The position numbers and the translations under genes are program-made. Below, one piece after another: positions 1-8,418 of a stretch of 11,714 nt of DNA; positions within the stretch are counted from its first letter, which is position 1, and every line of letters begins with the position of its first letter. The DNA lies in assembly GCA_003024985.2 (NCBI GenBank), contig PXIH01S0003854.1; one strand, 5' to 3'. A model generated the notes under the pieces. That model did not search any database, was not told the DNA's origin, and saw nothing but the letters and a program-made list of their open reading frames with translations. Source of the stretch: Euperipatoides rowelli (taxonomy: Eukaryota > Onychophora > Udeonychophora > Euonychophora > Peripatopsidae).

Positions 1-473
1 TGTTGTTGTCCATTATATTTGTATTTCTATTTACAAATTTTGGAATAAATGGGTAATTTCTGTTAAAATATCATTTGCAATAAAACTTATTGTATCTTTA
101 TTTTATTGTAGGTTCATATGTTCAAATTTAAAATAAATACATTTAAATTTAATGTTATATTTGTTTCTTTTTGTTAATAAGATGGTAGATAGCTTACATT
201 GTTTCTCAATTCTAAATTTAGCTTTCCAATTTTAAGTTGTATAGAAAAACAGTAGTTACATTTAAATGTATGCACTGTTTTCATGACACGTTAAATCGCG
301 CTCAAATTATTCTCAATTCTACCACGTTTTATAACATCTGCACATATATTGTCATCATTATGGTAAACTGACCGGCAATTGGATCAAACTTCTCAAAATC
401 TCTCAAAAAAGGATTATTTCACTTCTAGATTATTATAGGGTTGGGGAAAAGTGGGCTTAATACGTAATTGGAG
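1..473. other. A+T-rich DNA, no gene seen
   Basis: Low-complexity A+T-rich sequence with stops in all frames at short intervals. I see no exon-like frame, RNA gene or repeat array before the telomere-like tract that follows. Isolated pockets such as 366-384 are somewhat richer in G+C but carry no recognisable motif. Confidence 0.6.
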
Positions 474-495
474 TTAGGGTTAGGGTAAGGTTAGG
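474..495 (+). repeat. Short interstitial telomere-like tract
   Basis: Two exact TTAGGG hexamers in tandem (474-485) are followed by two decayed copies, TAAGG and TTAGG (486-495). A further G-rich stretch, ATAGGG then TTGGGG, lies about 40 bp upstream (435-446). TTAGGG is the telomere repeat of most animals outside the arthropods and nematodes. So short a tract is usually a chance or repair-inserted interstitial copy, not a chromosome end. Confidence 0.5.
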
Positions 496-811
496 AATGT
501 AAATAGAAAAAATAAAGCAGCTAGCCATCTTGATTGTACATGTGCAAATGACTAAAATGGGAATTATATGAGCCTGTTCTAACCTCTCATTTGTTTTCTA
601 TTACTAAAATTGGCGGACAAGGTCACTTGGCTCTTTGATATGTTAATCATTCCATAAAACTTAAAGATAGAATAATGTAAATATCAGGCTTTTCTAAGGA
701 TGAATTTTTATTAAAAAAATCAAAATGAGCAGGGAAGAAATATTGAATCCAAAAATTATAATTCCAAATTATGGTAAAGGCGAATGATAAATAATTATGT
801 GATAAAGTACA
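496..811. other. A+T-rich DNA, no gene seen
   Basis: No supportable gene. A minus-strand open frame of 61 codons at 647-832 begins inside the palindrome arm and has the Phe/Ile/Asn/Tyr-rich make-up expected of A+T-rich noise. The 13-bp sequence TGATAAAGTACAT at 800-812 abuts the palindrome and recurs at 1135-1147. Confidence 0.5.
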
Positions 812-1147
812 TGAGAGGAACATCAACGTCAAAAATAATGCATAAAGTTTTTTTTCTTTAAATTATGTATTTATTAACTTATGAGGACATCAAGCCGTTT
901 ATAATTTCTGCCTTTGTATAGGCGTTTTCAAGGCAACTACAGTTTAAAAAAAATAAAATAAATAAACTGTAGTTGCCTTGAAAACGCATATACAAAGGCA
1001 GAAATTATAATCGGCTTGATGTCCGCATAAGTTAATAAATACATAATTTAAAGAAAAAAAACTCCATGTATTATTTTTGACGTTGATGTTCCTCTCAAAT
1101 CATTTTCCAATGCATTAGATGTTTGATGTTCTTTTGATAAAGTACAT
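800..1147. repeat. 13-bp direct repeats around the palindrome
   Basis: TGATAAAGTACAT occurs at 800-812, overlapping the first base of the left arm, and again at 1135-1147, which is 37 bp beyond the right arm. The spacing is asymmetric. If this is a target-site duplication, the inserted unit is 813-1134, which includes a 37-bp unpaired tail. The 9-mer TTGATGTTC also repeats on the right side, once at the end of the right arm and once just before the second direct-repeat copy. Confidence 0.5.
812..1097. mobile_element. Near-perfect 286-bp palindrome, foldback/MITE-like
   Basis: Two inverted arms, 812-945 and 964-1097 (134 bp each), surround an 18-bp A-rich loop (946-963). Base-by-base comparison gives 6 mismatches in 134 pairs (about 95.5% identity) and no net gap, since both arm ends share the centre 954.5. 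The outer end reads TGAGAGGAACATC on each arm and the inner end AGGCAACTACAGTTT. No transposase frame is present. This is the shape of a non-autonomous foldback transposon or hairpin MITE. A transcript would fold into a stem of about 134 bp. I see no clear target-site duplication directly at the arm ends, so the mobile-element call is an inference. A repair-generated inverted duplication is the main alternative. The high identity between arms points to a fairly recent origin or continuing gene conversion. Confidence 0.75.
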
Positions 1148-1613
1148 AATAATAATTTTTTTCACTTTTAAAAATGTTTCAATCAAATATATAATAAAAG
1201 TTTCCTAAATGTCTTAATATATTTTGTATTGGAAATCATGAAGGGGAAAAAAAATATCTTGAAGCTAAAAATATAGATTAAATATTTTTGATAGCTTCAT
1301 TTTAGACAAAGGTTAATTGAAAATTATTCTAACCTAATTACTTCCTTTTACTCAATTAGCTATTATGTGCTGACTTTTTAATCAATATAATTAAATTCTT
1401 ACATATATAGCCTATATATATATTTAAAAATTAAATCCGTGTATACCATAGGAAGTCAAAAATATGAACATCAAAATCCAAATGGATTGGAAATCTAATT
1501 GGCACATAAGAAAAATATTTTATGTTTGAGAATACAAACAGAACTCTTTCCCAATTATTTTTAATATCTAATGTACACCATACTTTAAATACAATTATCT
1601 ATTACAGGTAATT
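1148..1613. other. A+T-rich DNA with one short hairpin
   Basis: No gene is seen. The only structure noted is an imperfect inverted repeat at 1261-1298: GAAGCTA pairs with TAGCTTC, followed after a 2-base bulge by an A/T-only stem. In DNA this A+T-rich such stems arise often by chance, so no role is assigned. Confidence 0.45.
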
Positions 1614-2061
1614 CTTGATTTACATGTATTTGGAATAACATGATTTACATTCTTTTTGGGATAACATGATTTACATTCTTTTGGAATAACATGATTAACA
1701 TGCTTTACATGTTTTTGGAATACCATGATTTACATGTTTTAGGAATAACATAATTTACATGTTTTTGGAATAACATGATTGACATGTTTTTAGAATAACA
1801 CGAATGACATCTTTTTAGAATAACATGATTTCCATCGCTTTGGAATAAGATTATTTACATGCCTTTAGAATAACATGATTTACATGTTTTTGGGAATAGC
1901 ATTATTTAGATGTTTTTGGAATAACATTAATTTACACGATTTTGGAATAATATGATTTACATGTTTTTAGAATAACATGATTTACATTTTTTTTTTCAAT
2001 AACATGATTTAAATGGTTTTGGAATAACATGATTTACATATTTTTGGAATAACATGATTTA
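1614..2061. repeat. Minisatellite A, 25-bp unit, about 18 copies
   Basis: A tandem array of 16 full and 2 partial units. The consensus starts GGAAT, then AACATG, a 5-base ATTTA spacer, CATGTT and a short T run. AACATG and CATGTT are exact reverse complements, so each unit is a small dyad. Most units are exactly 25 bp with one to four differences. One unit near 1682-1715 is about 34 bp through an internal duplication, and one near 1972-2000 has an expanded T run. The array is not coding: 25 bp rotates the frame and stops are frequent. Confidence 0.92.
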
Positions 2062-2710
2062 AGAATTAATACAACTTTTCAAATTACATGGCTAATTATT
2101 TGAAATTACACAGTTTGGAAAAAAAAAGGATGAATATAATTTAGAATAAAAATAAGAAAATGAAAACCTGTCAAAATGAAAAAGTATTTAAGCTTCTAGG
2201 CTTTTGTTAATGTTAAGATAGTCTGATTTTAATTCATTTATTTATTTCTAATTCTTTAAGGGAATGTTTTTCTACAAAAAAAAAAGTTATACCTATTAGT
2301 CTAAATTGAAATTCATACCTGTGCTAATACCCACATATATATCTACAAATTTTAGCAAATTAACCCCAAAAGATGTTCATAATAGTGAGTAGAATAAAAG
2401 AATTGATGTTTATGTTTTAATCAGTTCCAATATTTCCTATTAAAAAATTGTTTAATTTACACGTTTTTGATTTATGTGCTGATTTCCAAGAACACAACCC
2501 CAGTACAAATAAAAAAATAATTGTAATAAGATTTATAAGTTTAAATTAAAATAACTAAATTGAGTGCAGTACCATTTTATCTGTCTCCTGTACTGATCAT
2601 TATGCTAATAGATTGAACTGAATCATTTTTATAATTGAACTTAATACTGAATTGTTTTCTGCTTAATAAAATCTTAGAATGAAAAGCATAGCATTTACAT
2701 GCAATGCTTT
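2062..2710. other. Spacer between minisatellites, no gene seen
   Basis: About 650 bp of A+T-rich DNA between the 25-bp and 54-bp arrays. No open frame, RNA gene or dispersed repeat can be supported. The last 25 bases (about 2687-2710) hold short repeats of GCAT/ATGC next to the first GCTTCACAG of the following array. Confidence 0.5.
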
Positions 2711-4223
2711 GCTTCACAGAAAAAACTTTTATAAAGTGGAAAGAAGTTTCTGTGTATGAGTGATTCTACAAAGAAAAATGTCTCATAAAGTGTAGAGAAG
2801 TTTCTGAGCATGAGTGATGTTTCACAGAAAAATCTCTCGTAAAGTCCAAAAAAGTTTCTGCATACGAGTGATGTTTCACAGAAAAATCTCTCATAAAGTC
2901 CAAAAAAGTTTCTGTGTATGAGTGATTCTACATAGCAAAATCTCTCGTAAAGTGCAGAGACGTTTCTGAGTAAGAGTGATGCTTTACAGAAAAACCCCTC
3001 ATAAAGTGCAGAAAAGTTTCAGAGTATGAGTGATGCATGATAGAAAAATCTCTCATAAATTGCTGAGAAGTTTCTGAGTACAAGTGAAGCTATAAATAAA
3101 AATNTCTCTTAAAGTGCAGAGAAGTTTCTGAGTATGTCTGATGTGCTCCACAAAATCTATCTAGTAAAGGACAGAGAGGTTTTTGAATATTAGTGATGCT
3201 TCACAGAAAAATGTCTCATAAAGCGAAGAAAAGTTCTTGAGTATGAGTGATGCTTCATAGAAAAACTCTCGTAAATTGATGAGATGTTTCCAAGTACGAG
3301 CGATTCTTCATACAAAAATCTCTCATAAAGTGCAGACAAGCTTCTGAATATGAGTGATGCTTCACAGAAAAAAACCTCTCATAAAGTGCAGAAAAGTTCC
3401 TGAGTATGAGTGATGCTTCATAGAAAAACTCTCATAAATTGATGAGATGTTTCTGATTGCGAGTGATGCGTCACAGAAGACTCAGTTTCTGAGTACAAGT
3501 GATGATTCATTTAACGTGCAGAGAAGTTTCTGAGTATGCCTGATGCTTCACAGAAAACTATCTAGTAAAGGGCAGAGAAGTTTTTAAGTATGAGTGATGC
3601 TACACAGAAAAATCTCTTATAAAGTTCAAAGAAGTTTTTTTGGTACAAGTGATGCTTCACAGTATAATCTCTCATAAAGTGCAGATGAATTTCTGAGTAT
3701 GCAAGATGCTTTCCAGAAAACTCTCTAGTAAAGAGTAGAGAAGTTTTTGAGTAAAAGTAATTTCTGAGTCCGAGTGAAGCTTCACAGTAAAATCTTTTGT
3801 AAAGGGCAGATATGTTTCTGAGAATGAGTCATATTTCACAGTAAAATCTCTCATGAAGCGCATTGAAGTTTCGGAGTATGAATGATATTTCACAGTAAAA
3901 TATCTCGAAAAGTGCAGAGAAGTGTCGGACTACGAGCGATGCTTCACAGCAAAATCTCTCATAAAGTGCAGAGGAGTTTCTAAGTATGAGTGGAGTGTTA
4001 CTTTACAGCAAAATCTCTCGTAAAGTGCAGAGAAGGTTCTGAGTACCGGTATGAGCGATACTTCACAGTAAAATCTGTCGTAAAGTGCAGAGAAGTTTTT
4101 GAGTATGAGTGATACCTTACATCAAAATCTCTTGTAACGTGTAAAAAGGTTTCTTAGTAAGAGTGATACTTCATAGAAAAATGTCTCGTAAAGTTCATAG
4201 AAGTTTATGAGTAAGAGTGATTG
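2711..4223. repeat. Minisatellite B, 54-bp unit, about 28 copies
   Basis: A tandem array of about 28 diverged units of about 54 bp. Recurring words in order are TGCAGAGAAG, TTTCTGAGTATGAG, TGATGCTTCACAG, AAAAATCTCTC and ATAAAG. Each unit contains TTTCTG and, about 18 bp later, CAGAAA, which are reverse complements, so units have dyad symmetry. Two positions alternate in the pattern left by CpG decay (CTCGTAAAG versus CTCATAAAG, TACGAG versus TATGAG). Copies from about 3660 onward mostly have CACAGTAAAATC or CACAGCAAAATC where earlier copies have CACAGAAAAATC. Because 54 is a multiple of three, two minus-strand frames of the consensus are open. This gives a 74-codon frame at 3672-3893 with an 18-residue repeat, but small indels break it elsewhere, so I read the array as noncoding. 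One ambiguous base (n) lies at 3104. Confidence 0.93.
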
Positions 4224-4257
4224 TAAATTTTAAAAATGCCATAAATTCAATCACTCT
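4214..4257. repeat. Inverted repeat at the right edge of minisatellite B
   Basis: AGAGTGATTG (4214-4223), from the last array unit, is matched exactly and inverted by CAATCACTCT (4248-4257), with a 24-bp A+T-rich loop. The perfect 10-bp stem straddles the array boundary. It could be a chance hairpin, a fold-back made when the array was copied, or a boundary structure. Confidence 0.55.
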
Positions 4258-5429
4258 CCACCGCATATAACACACTTTGGAAAGTTTATTAATAATTGTT
4301 TAACACAAAAAGGGTTAAATTAATAGAATTTACATTAAAGTTTTGAGTAATTGACTGCCTAAAATATTAAAAAATGACGATGGATAGAATATATTAGTTT
4401 AACATACATAATGAATTAAATTAATTGAAGCATTTGTTAATCTTTTATTACAGCATATTAATTTTTCTAAATATTATAGTTTTTCAAATTTAAATAAGCT
4501 GCAAAATGTTTTATTTGCAACCTATAATAAAACTTTCATTTGTATTCATACATCTCATATAAAAGATTTTGTTTAAAAGCGGTTCAGAGTACTAACTTTT
4601 CATTGATTTTACATAGTCATTTAAAAATCTATGCATTTTTTATTATTTCTTACATCGTTAAAAATAAATGGAAATCATGGGAAATAATTTTTAGAAAAAA
4701 GTAAAAAAAAAAAAGTCTTTATACAAAATAGAAATGAATTAAATAGCTTCATTTTTCTATTAAAAATACCTTTCCAAATGAAAAGAAACAAACTGGAGAA
4801 TAATATTTACCCAAAATATAAAGCTACTTTGTAATATTTATTTTATTAGTTCAATTTAAATCTTATTTTATTAGCTTTTTACAAAGTTTTTAGTTATTGA
4901 AATTTAAAAAATAAGTTACAGTATATTTTGTTTACATTTTATTAAAAAAAATACAGTATCTTATCTAAGCAAATCACTAGTAAAGCTTTCTTTATATAAA
5001 AATATATAAATGATTATGTAACCTCATTTGGATGATAGATTTATTTCTTTAAAAACTTGAAGCAATTTTTTTTTCTTTTCTTTTAAAAAATATATAAAAT
5101 TACAATATTATGGAAAATATTTTTTATGTGAATATAAATGAATTGGATATTTTATTCTAAAAAATAATTCGGTAATTTTAAAAGTTTAATTGTTTTGACA
5201 ACCTTTTTTAATCATAAACTTTTTTTTTTTTTTTGCACAGAATATAATAGCCAATAAATTATCTGTTTATGATTTTGTTCACTTGTCTTTATGGAAATAA
5301 AACTTTGAGTTTTTTTTAGTTTTTATTTTATACTTCATTATTTACAATAGTTATGCGGATTTCTTGAATCAGTAATTTATATACACATATTTTGATTGGC
5401 ATTGTAAAAAAATCAATTCTTTTCTTATC
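4258..5429. other. A+T-rich DNA, no gene seen
   Basis: Nearly 1.2 kb of very A+T-rich sequence with homopolymer runs, such as a T tract at about 5219-5234. No open frame of useful length, RNA gene, array or inverted repeat can be supported. Confidence 0.6.
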
Positions 5430-5505
5430 AACTGAGAGTAAGACTCAGTTATTGAGTCATTGAACGACTAGCTCGTGAACGATCCATGAGTGTATTGGAC
5501 GTCAC
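5430..5505. promoter_or_regulatory. Motif cluster: AP-1-like, CRE-like, repeated TGAACGA
   Basis: This is a locally G+C-richer island. A 7-bp hairpin, AACTGAG/CTCAGTT (5430-5436 and 5444-5450), is followed by TGAGTCA (5453-5459), which is the exact AP-1 core. TGAACGA occurs twice in direct orientation (5461-5467 and 5476-5482). GGACGTCAC (5497-5505) contains GACGTCA, one base short of the full CRE palindrome. The density of motifs in 76 bp is notable in this background. No gene lies nearby, so a distal enhancer or a decayed repeat end are both possible. Regulatory function is inferred from motif matches only. Confidence 0.2.
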
Positions 5506-5527
5506 TTTATTCCAGAATAATTGAGCG

Positions 5528-5549
5528 TTTATTTATTTATTTATTTATT
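5528..5549. repeat. (TTTA)n microsatellite
   Basis: About five and a half uninterrupted TTTA units, just downstream of the motif cluster. A simple sequence repeat with no further inference. Confidence 0.8.
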
Positions 5550-7081
5550 CACTATAGCAGAACCTTCACAGAACGTTATCAAAATGTTAAGTGAATCAAA
5601 ACAATGAATTTAAATTTGGTACTTTTTATTGTTGTTATGTCTATTTTCCTTTTAAAATACACTATATATACAGCGGTTGGGAAAGATTTATCTATTGATA
5701 AATAAAGTATCACTTACAATAATTTTTAAATGACCTTAAGGCCTTTGTGGATAAATTAGTCTACAATCTTAAAAAAAAATAATCAACTACATTTTCCTTT
5801 TTTTTTTTAAATTGTAGAGCTGACATTTGAAATAATTTAATACAATATGTAGGCTATAACACAACTCGTATAAATATTCATTCCCCTGTGTTTTTTTTTT
5901 CAAATTCAAATGTATAATATTGGTGACCTAATTTTTAATAACTAAATATAGTTTTAATACTGGCCCTATAGATCTATGTACATTTTGTTTATATAATATA
6001 CAGTATATAGCTTATATTACTAGCATTATTTGCTATTACATAGGCTGACTTTATATAAAACCCTTGAAAATTGGTAAAAAATAAAATATGACACAGTTTG
6101 GATAAAGACTGATTTTATACAGCACACTAAATTTAAGAATTTAACTCAATTTTTTGAGTTTTAGTATAGCCACATGGCTTACAACCTTACAACGAGGGGT
6201 TTGAATAATATGAATTTCGACATTCAAGATAATACAGAATCTAAAACATGGATTTTGAAAGAAAATAATATTTATGCAGAAAAAAAAAGTAATGGAAGCT
6301 GATCCACAAGGCTTAAATAATCATTAATAGAGGTACAAAAGATAATGAAATTGTTTTATATTAGGCTATTGGAAAATAACTTTGGTAATATGATTAACCT
6401 TGCAACGACTATTTTTGTTTCAATTAATTATAGGTAACAAATTGGCCAAAATGTCCATGGAATGGTTAATTTATTATAAATTAATTATTTAGTTTTGGAA
6501 AACTATATAAATTGTATAAATGATTTATATGTTTTAACAAATAGTAAATTTATTTATGTAATATTTGATTCCCTGAAAAAAGCTATGGAATGGTTTAGTC
6601 AAAATTTATTGAATCAAAATATAAAAAAATAACCGTTAAAATTGAAATTGAAGGTTTCCTCTTGAGGTAAAAAGACATAATAAAAAGCCTTTGAAAAAAA
6701 TATTGTAGCATTCAAAATATTCAACCAAATTGCATAGTCTTTCAAAATGGGGAGAAAAAATAGCGACTGCACAGATAGCTTTTGACATAGTTTTTAAGGA
6801 AGGTGTTCAGAAAGAAGACATGATAACTAAGTGATGTATCTCCGAAATGCTTTTTATATAAATAATTTGATTGGCTAAGAACAGTGATTTTAATAATAAT
6901 ATTATCAAATTAAATTTTTGTCTCTCAATAAAATTTGATGATATGTCAATTTGTTGGCCAAATAATCAAAAAAAACCTTAATGTTGCCAGTTATGTCTTC
7001 TTGTTTTTCATGTATCTAATGCTAATAACAAAGCTGTCATTTACAAGATAATTCATAGTTGGCATCCTGTAACAGATCGTC
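5550..7081. other. A+T-rich DNA, no gene seen
   Basis: About 1.5 kb with no supportable gene. Small structures were seen: a 7-bp stem with a 4-base loop at 6143-6160 (AACTCAA/TTGAGTT), and an 8-bp inverted repeat ATCAAATT/AATTTGAT at 6904-6911 and 6932-6939. The words ATGGAATGGTT recur at about 6458 and 6586. All are within what chance gives in A+T-rich DNA. Confidence 0.5.
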
Positions 7082-7103
7082 AACTACGAGTTAACTTGTA
7101 GTT
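7082..7103. repeat. 22-bp near-perfect palindrome
   Basis: Arms AACTAC and GTAGTT flank the self-complementary core AGTTAACT. Only one symmetric pair fails (G at 7088 against T at 7097), and in RNA this would be a G-U pair. There is essentially no loop, so it resembles a symmetric protein-binding dyad more than a hairpin. It lies about 75 bp upstream of the exon-like frame. Confidence 0.5.
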
Positions 7104-7177
7104 AAAAGTCAACATGCTAAACAATAACAAGGAAAAAATGAATAGAGTGATGGTATTAACCCTATATACATTATTAA

Positions 7178-7432
7178 CTAATTATTCAGTGGTATGCTAA
7201 AAGGCCTTTAGAGTATTCTGGAGGCCATTTTGCATGTTTGGAAATAATACCCTACCTACTCTATTTGTTTCGGTCAGTGACACTACCGGACCCACAAGGG
7301 TTACCTACTCCCATTATTATGGGCTATACAGTATCCCAATCAGGTTATATATATAAAAGATTTTATTTTCTAAACACATACATACAACTATCACAAATCA
7401 TAAAGAAATATGCATCAGCCTCAAATTAAATC
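7178..7432 (+). other. Exon-like open frame with GGHFA motif, possible epoxide hydrolase relic
   Basis: An 84-codon frame runs from the codon after a stop at 7175-7177 to a stop at 7430-7432. There is no good ATG start, so an exon or fragment is more likely than a small gene. The segment TTAACTAATTATTCAG (to 7189) looks like a splice acceptor with a branch-point-like CTAAT. Just after it the frame reads WYAKRPLEYS then GGHFACLE (about 7190-7243). Microsomal-type epoxide hydrolases end with a GGHFA-x-x-E...P-x-LL...R region that contains the catalytic histidine. Here GGHFA, E, LL and R fall in the right order, but the P is offset by one residue. Beyond the R no similarity is evident. There are no sibling exons in the window. 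It could equally be a chance match; confidence is low. Confidence 0.18.
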
Positions 7433-7472
7433 GAGATGTATGCATAGTTTACATCATTTTAACTTAAAATAT

Positions 7473-8418
7473 TTATGTACAATTATTTAATAATTTATAA
7501 AAACAATAAATAGGCGATTTAGCATAACGCCCAGTTTTAACATATGGGATAAAGAATTTGTTTGCAGATCTAGTTATTCTACCAGAAATTATCTCTCTCT
7601 TATGTGGAGCATATTCAGGGAACTGACTGGAAAAAAGATTCAGCAAATTTGATAGATGTTTTTATTATTTTCTCATGTAGAGATAATAGTCCCAGACTAT
7701 TCATTACAGCCTTGTAATCAATGTAATTAGACCCCAAAATAACTCTAAAAACTCTCCTCTGAAATCCTTCAAGTAAGTTGTCTTGTTGTTTGGTTAGTGC
7801 ACCATGCCATACCAGACTACAGTACTCCAGGTGACAACATATATACGTAATATATATATTCAACATTACCTCTCTACTTGCATTCATACGCCATAATTTA
7901 CACAATAAAAACATTTTGCAATTAGCTTTTTTGATAACATATTCTATATTTGTGTTCCATTTATGATTATCTTGAAAATACACCACCACAATTTTACAGC
8001 TAGTAACAGAAAGCAACTCAATATCTCGAGATATATCCTCAACATAAACACTACTTTTAGTGAAGTTATGAATCATGTAAGACGATTTAGACACATTCAA
8101 ATTCATCCTATACCTCTCAGAATCATTTTTGATGGACTCAAAATCATTAATTAATACTTTAGGTAAATCACTAGGAAATGCATGACATACAGAAATCAGA
8201 TTGTCAACATATTTACAGTGTTTATCCAGCCCAAATGCTATTTCGTTTGTTGCAATAATAAACAACAACCCACTTAGAGAGGAGCCCTGAAGTACGCCGT
8301 TAAAGCTAATCCATTTTATGACCTTACTAGATCCAGGTATACTTACAGACTGCACCCTTTCATCAAGAAAAGAAACAATCCAATTTATCAAATAAGGACT
8401 AGCATTCATCTTGAACAT
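7473..8418 (-). pseudogene. Non-LTR retrotransposon reverse transcriptase, C-terminal relic
   Basis: A 267-codon open frame (7615-8418) encodes the second half of a LINE-type reverse transcriptase. Residues 9-25 match the YLINWI...SFL.ER.Q region. Residues 41-53 (GVLQGSSLSGLLF) match the GVPQGS..GPLLF block. Residues 70-73 are YVDN where the polymerase catalytic box is normally Y/F-x-D-D, so the second aspartate is lost. N..S-K at 106-111 and KWN..I at 153-158 follow, then a thumb-like tail KAN..., LEY..LVWH (197-205) and LE..QRRV (216-223). The frame stops early at 7615-7617. In the +1 frame the family-typical C-terminus continues for about 45 codons to a stop at 7473-7475, including TRSANKFFIPY, GRYAKSPIY and a final LLN. 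The frame slip lies near a six-A run at 7631-7636. The endonuclease domain and the first polymerase motifs are missing. It resembles the CR1/L2/Jockey group, but the exact clade cannot be fixed by eye. It is dead and 5'-truncated. Confidence 0.9.

Noticed and set aside
647-832. 61-codon minus-strand open frame
   Set aside because: It begins inside the palindrome arm and has a random A+T-rich composition with no recognisable domain; treated as noise.
3672-3893. 73-residue minus-strand protein with an internal 18-residue repeat
   Set aside because: It is the translation of about four minisatellite units whose length is a multiple of three; neighbouring units break the frame with indels.
1614-4223. 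CRISPR-like repeat arrays
   Set aside because: Units are directly contiguous and diverged with no unique spacers, and the DNA is clearly eukaryotic.
6850-6880. TATA-like TATATAAATAA with a nearby inverted CCAAT
   Set aside because: TATA-like words are very common at this A+T content and no open frame or exon follows at a sensible distance.
7963-8154. 63-codon plus-strand open frame
   Set aside because: It is the antisense shadow of the reverse transcriptase relic, which has clear family motifs on the other strand.
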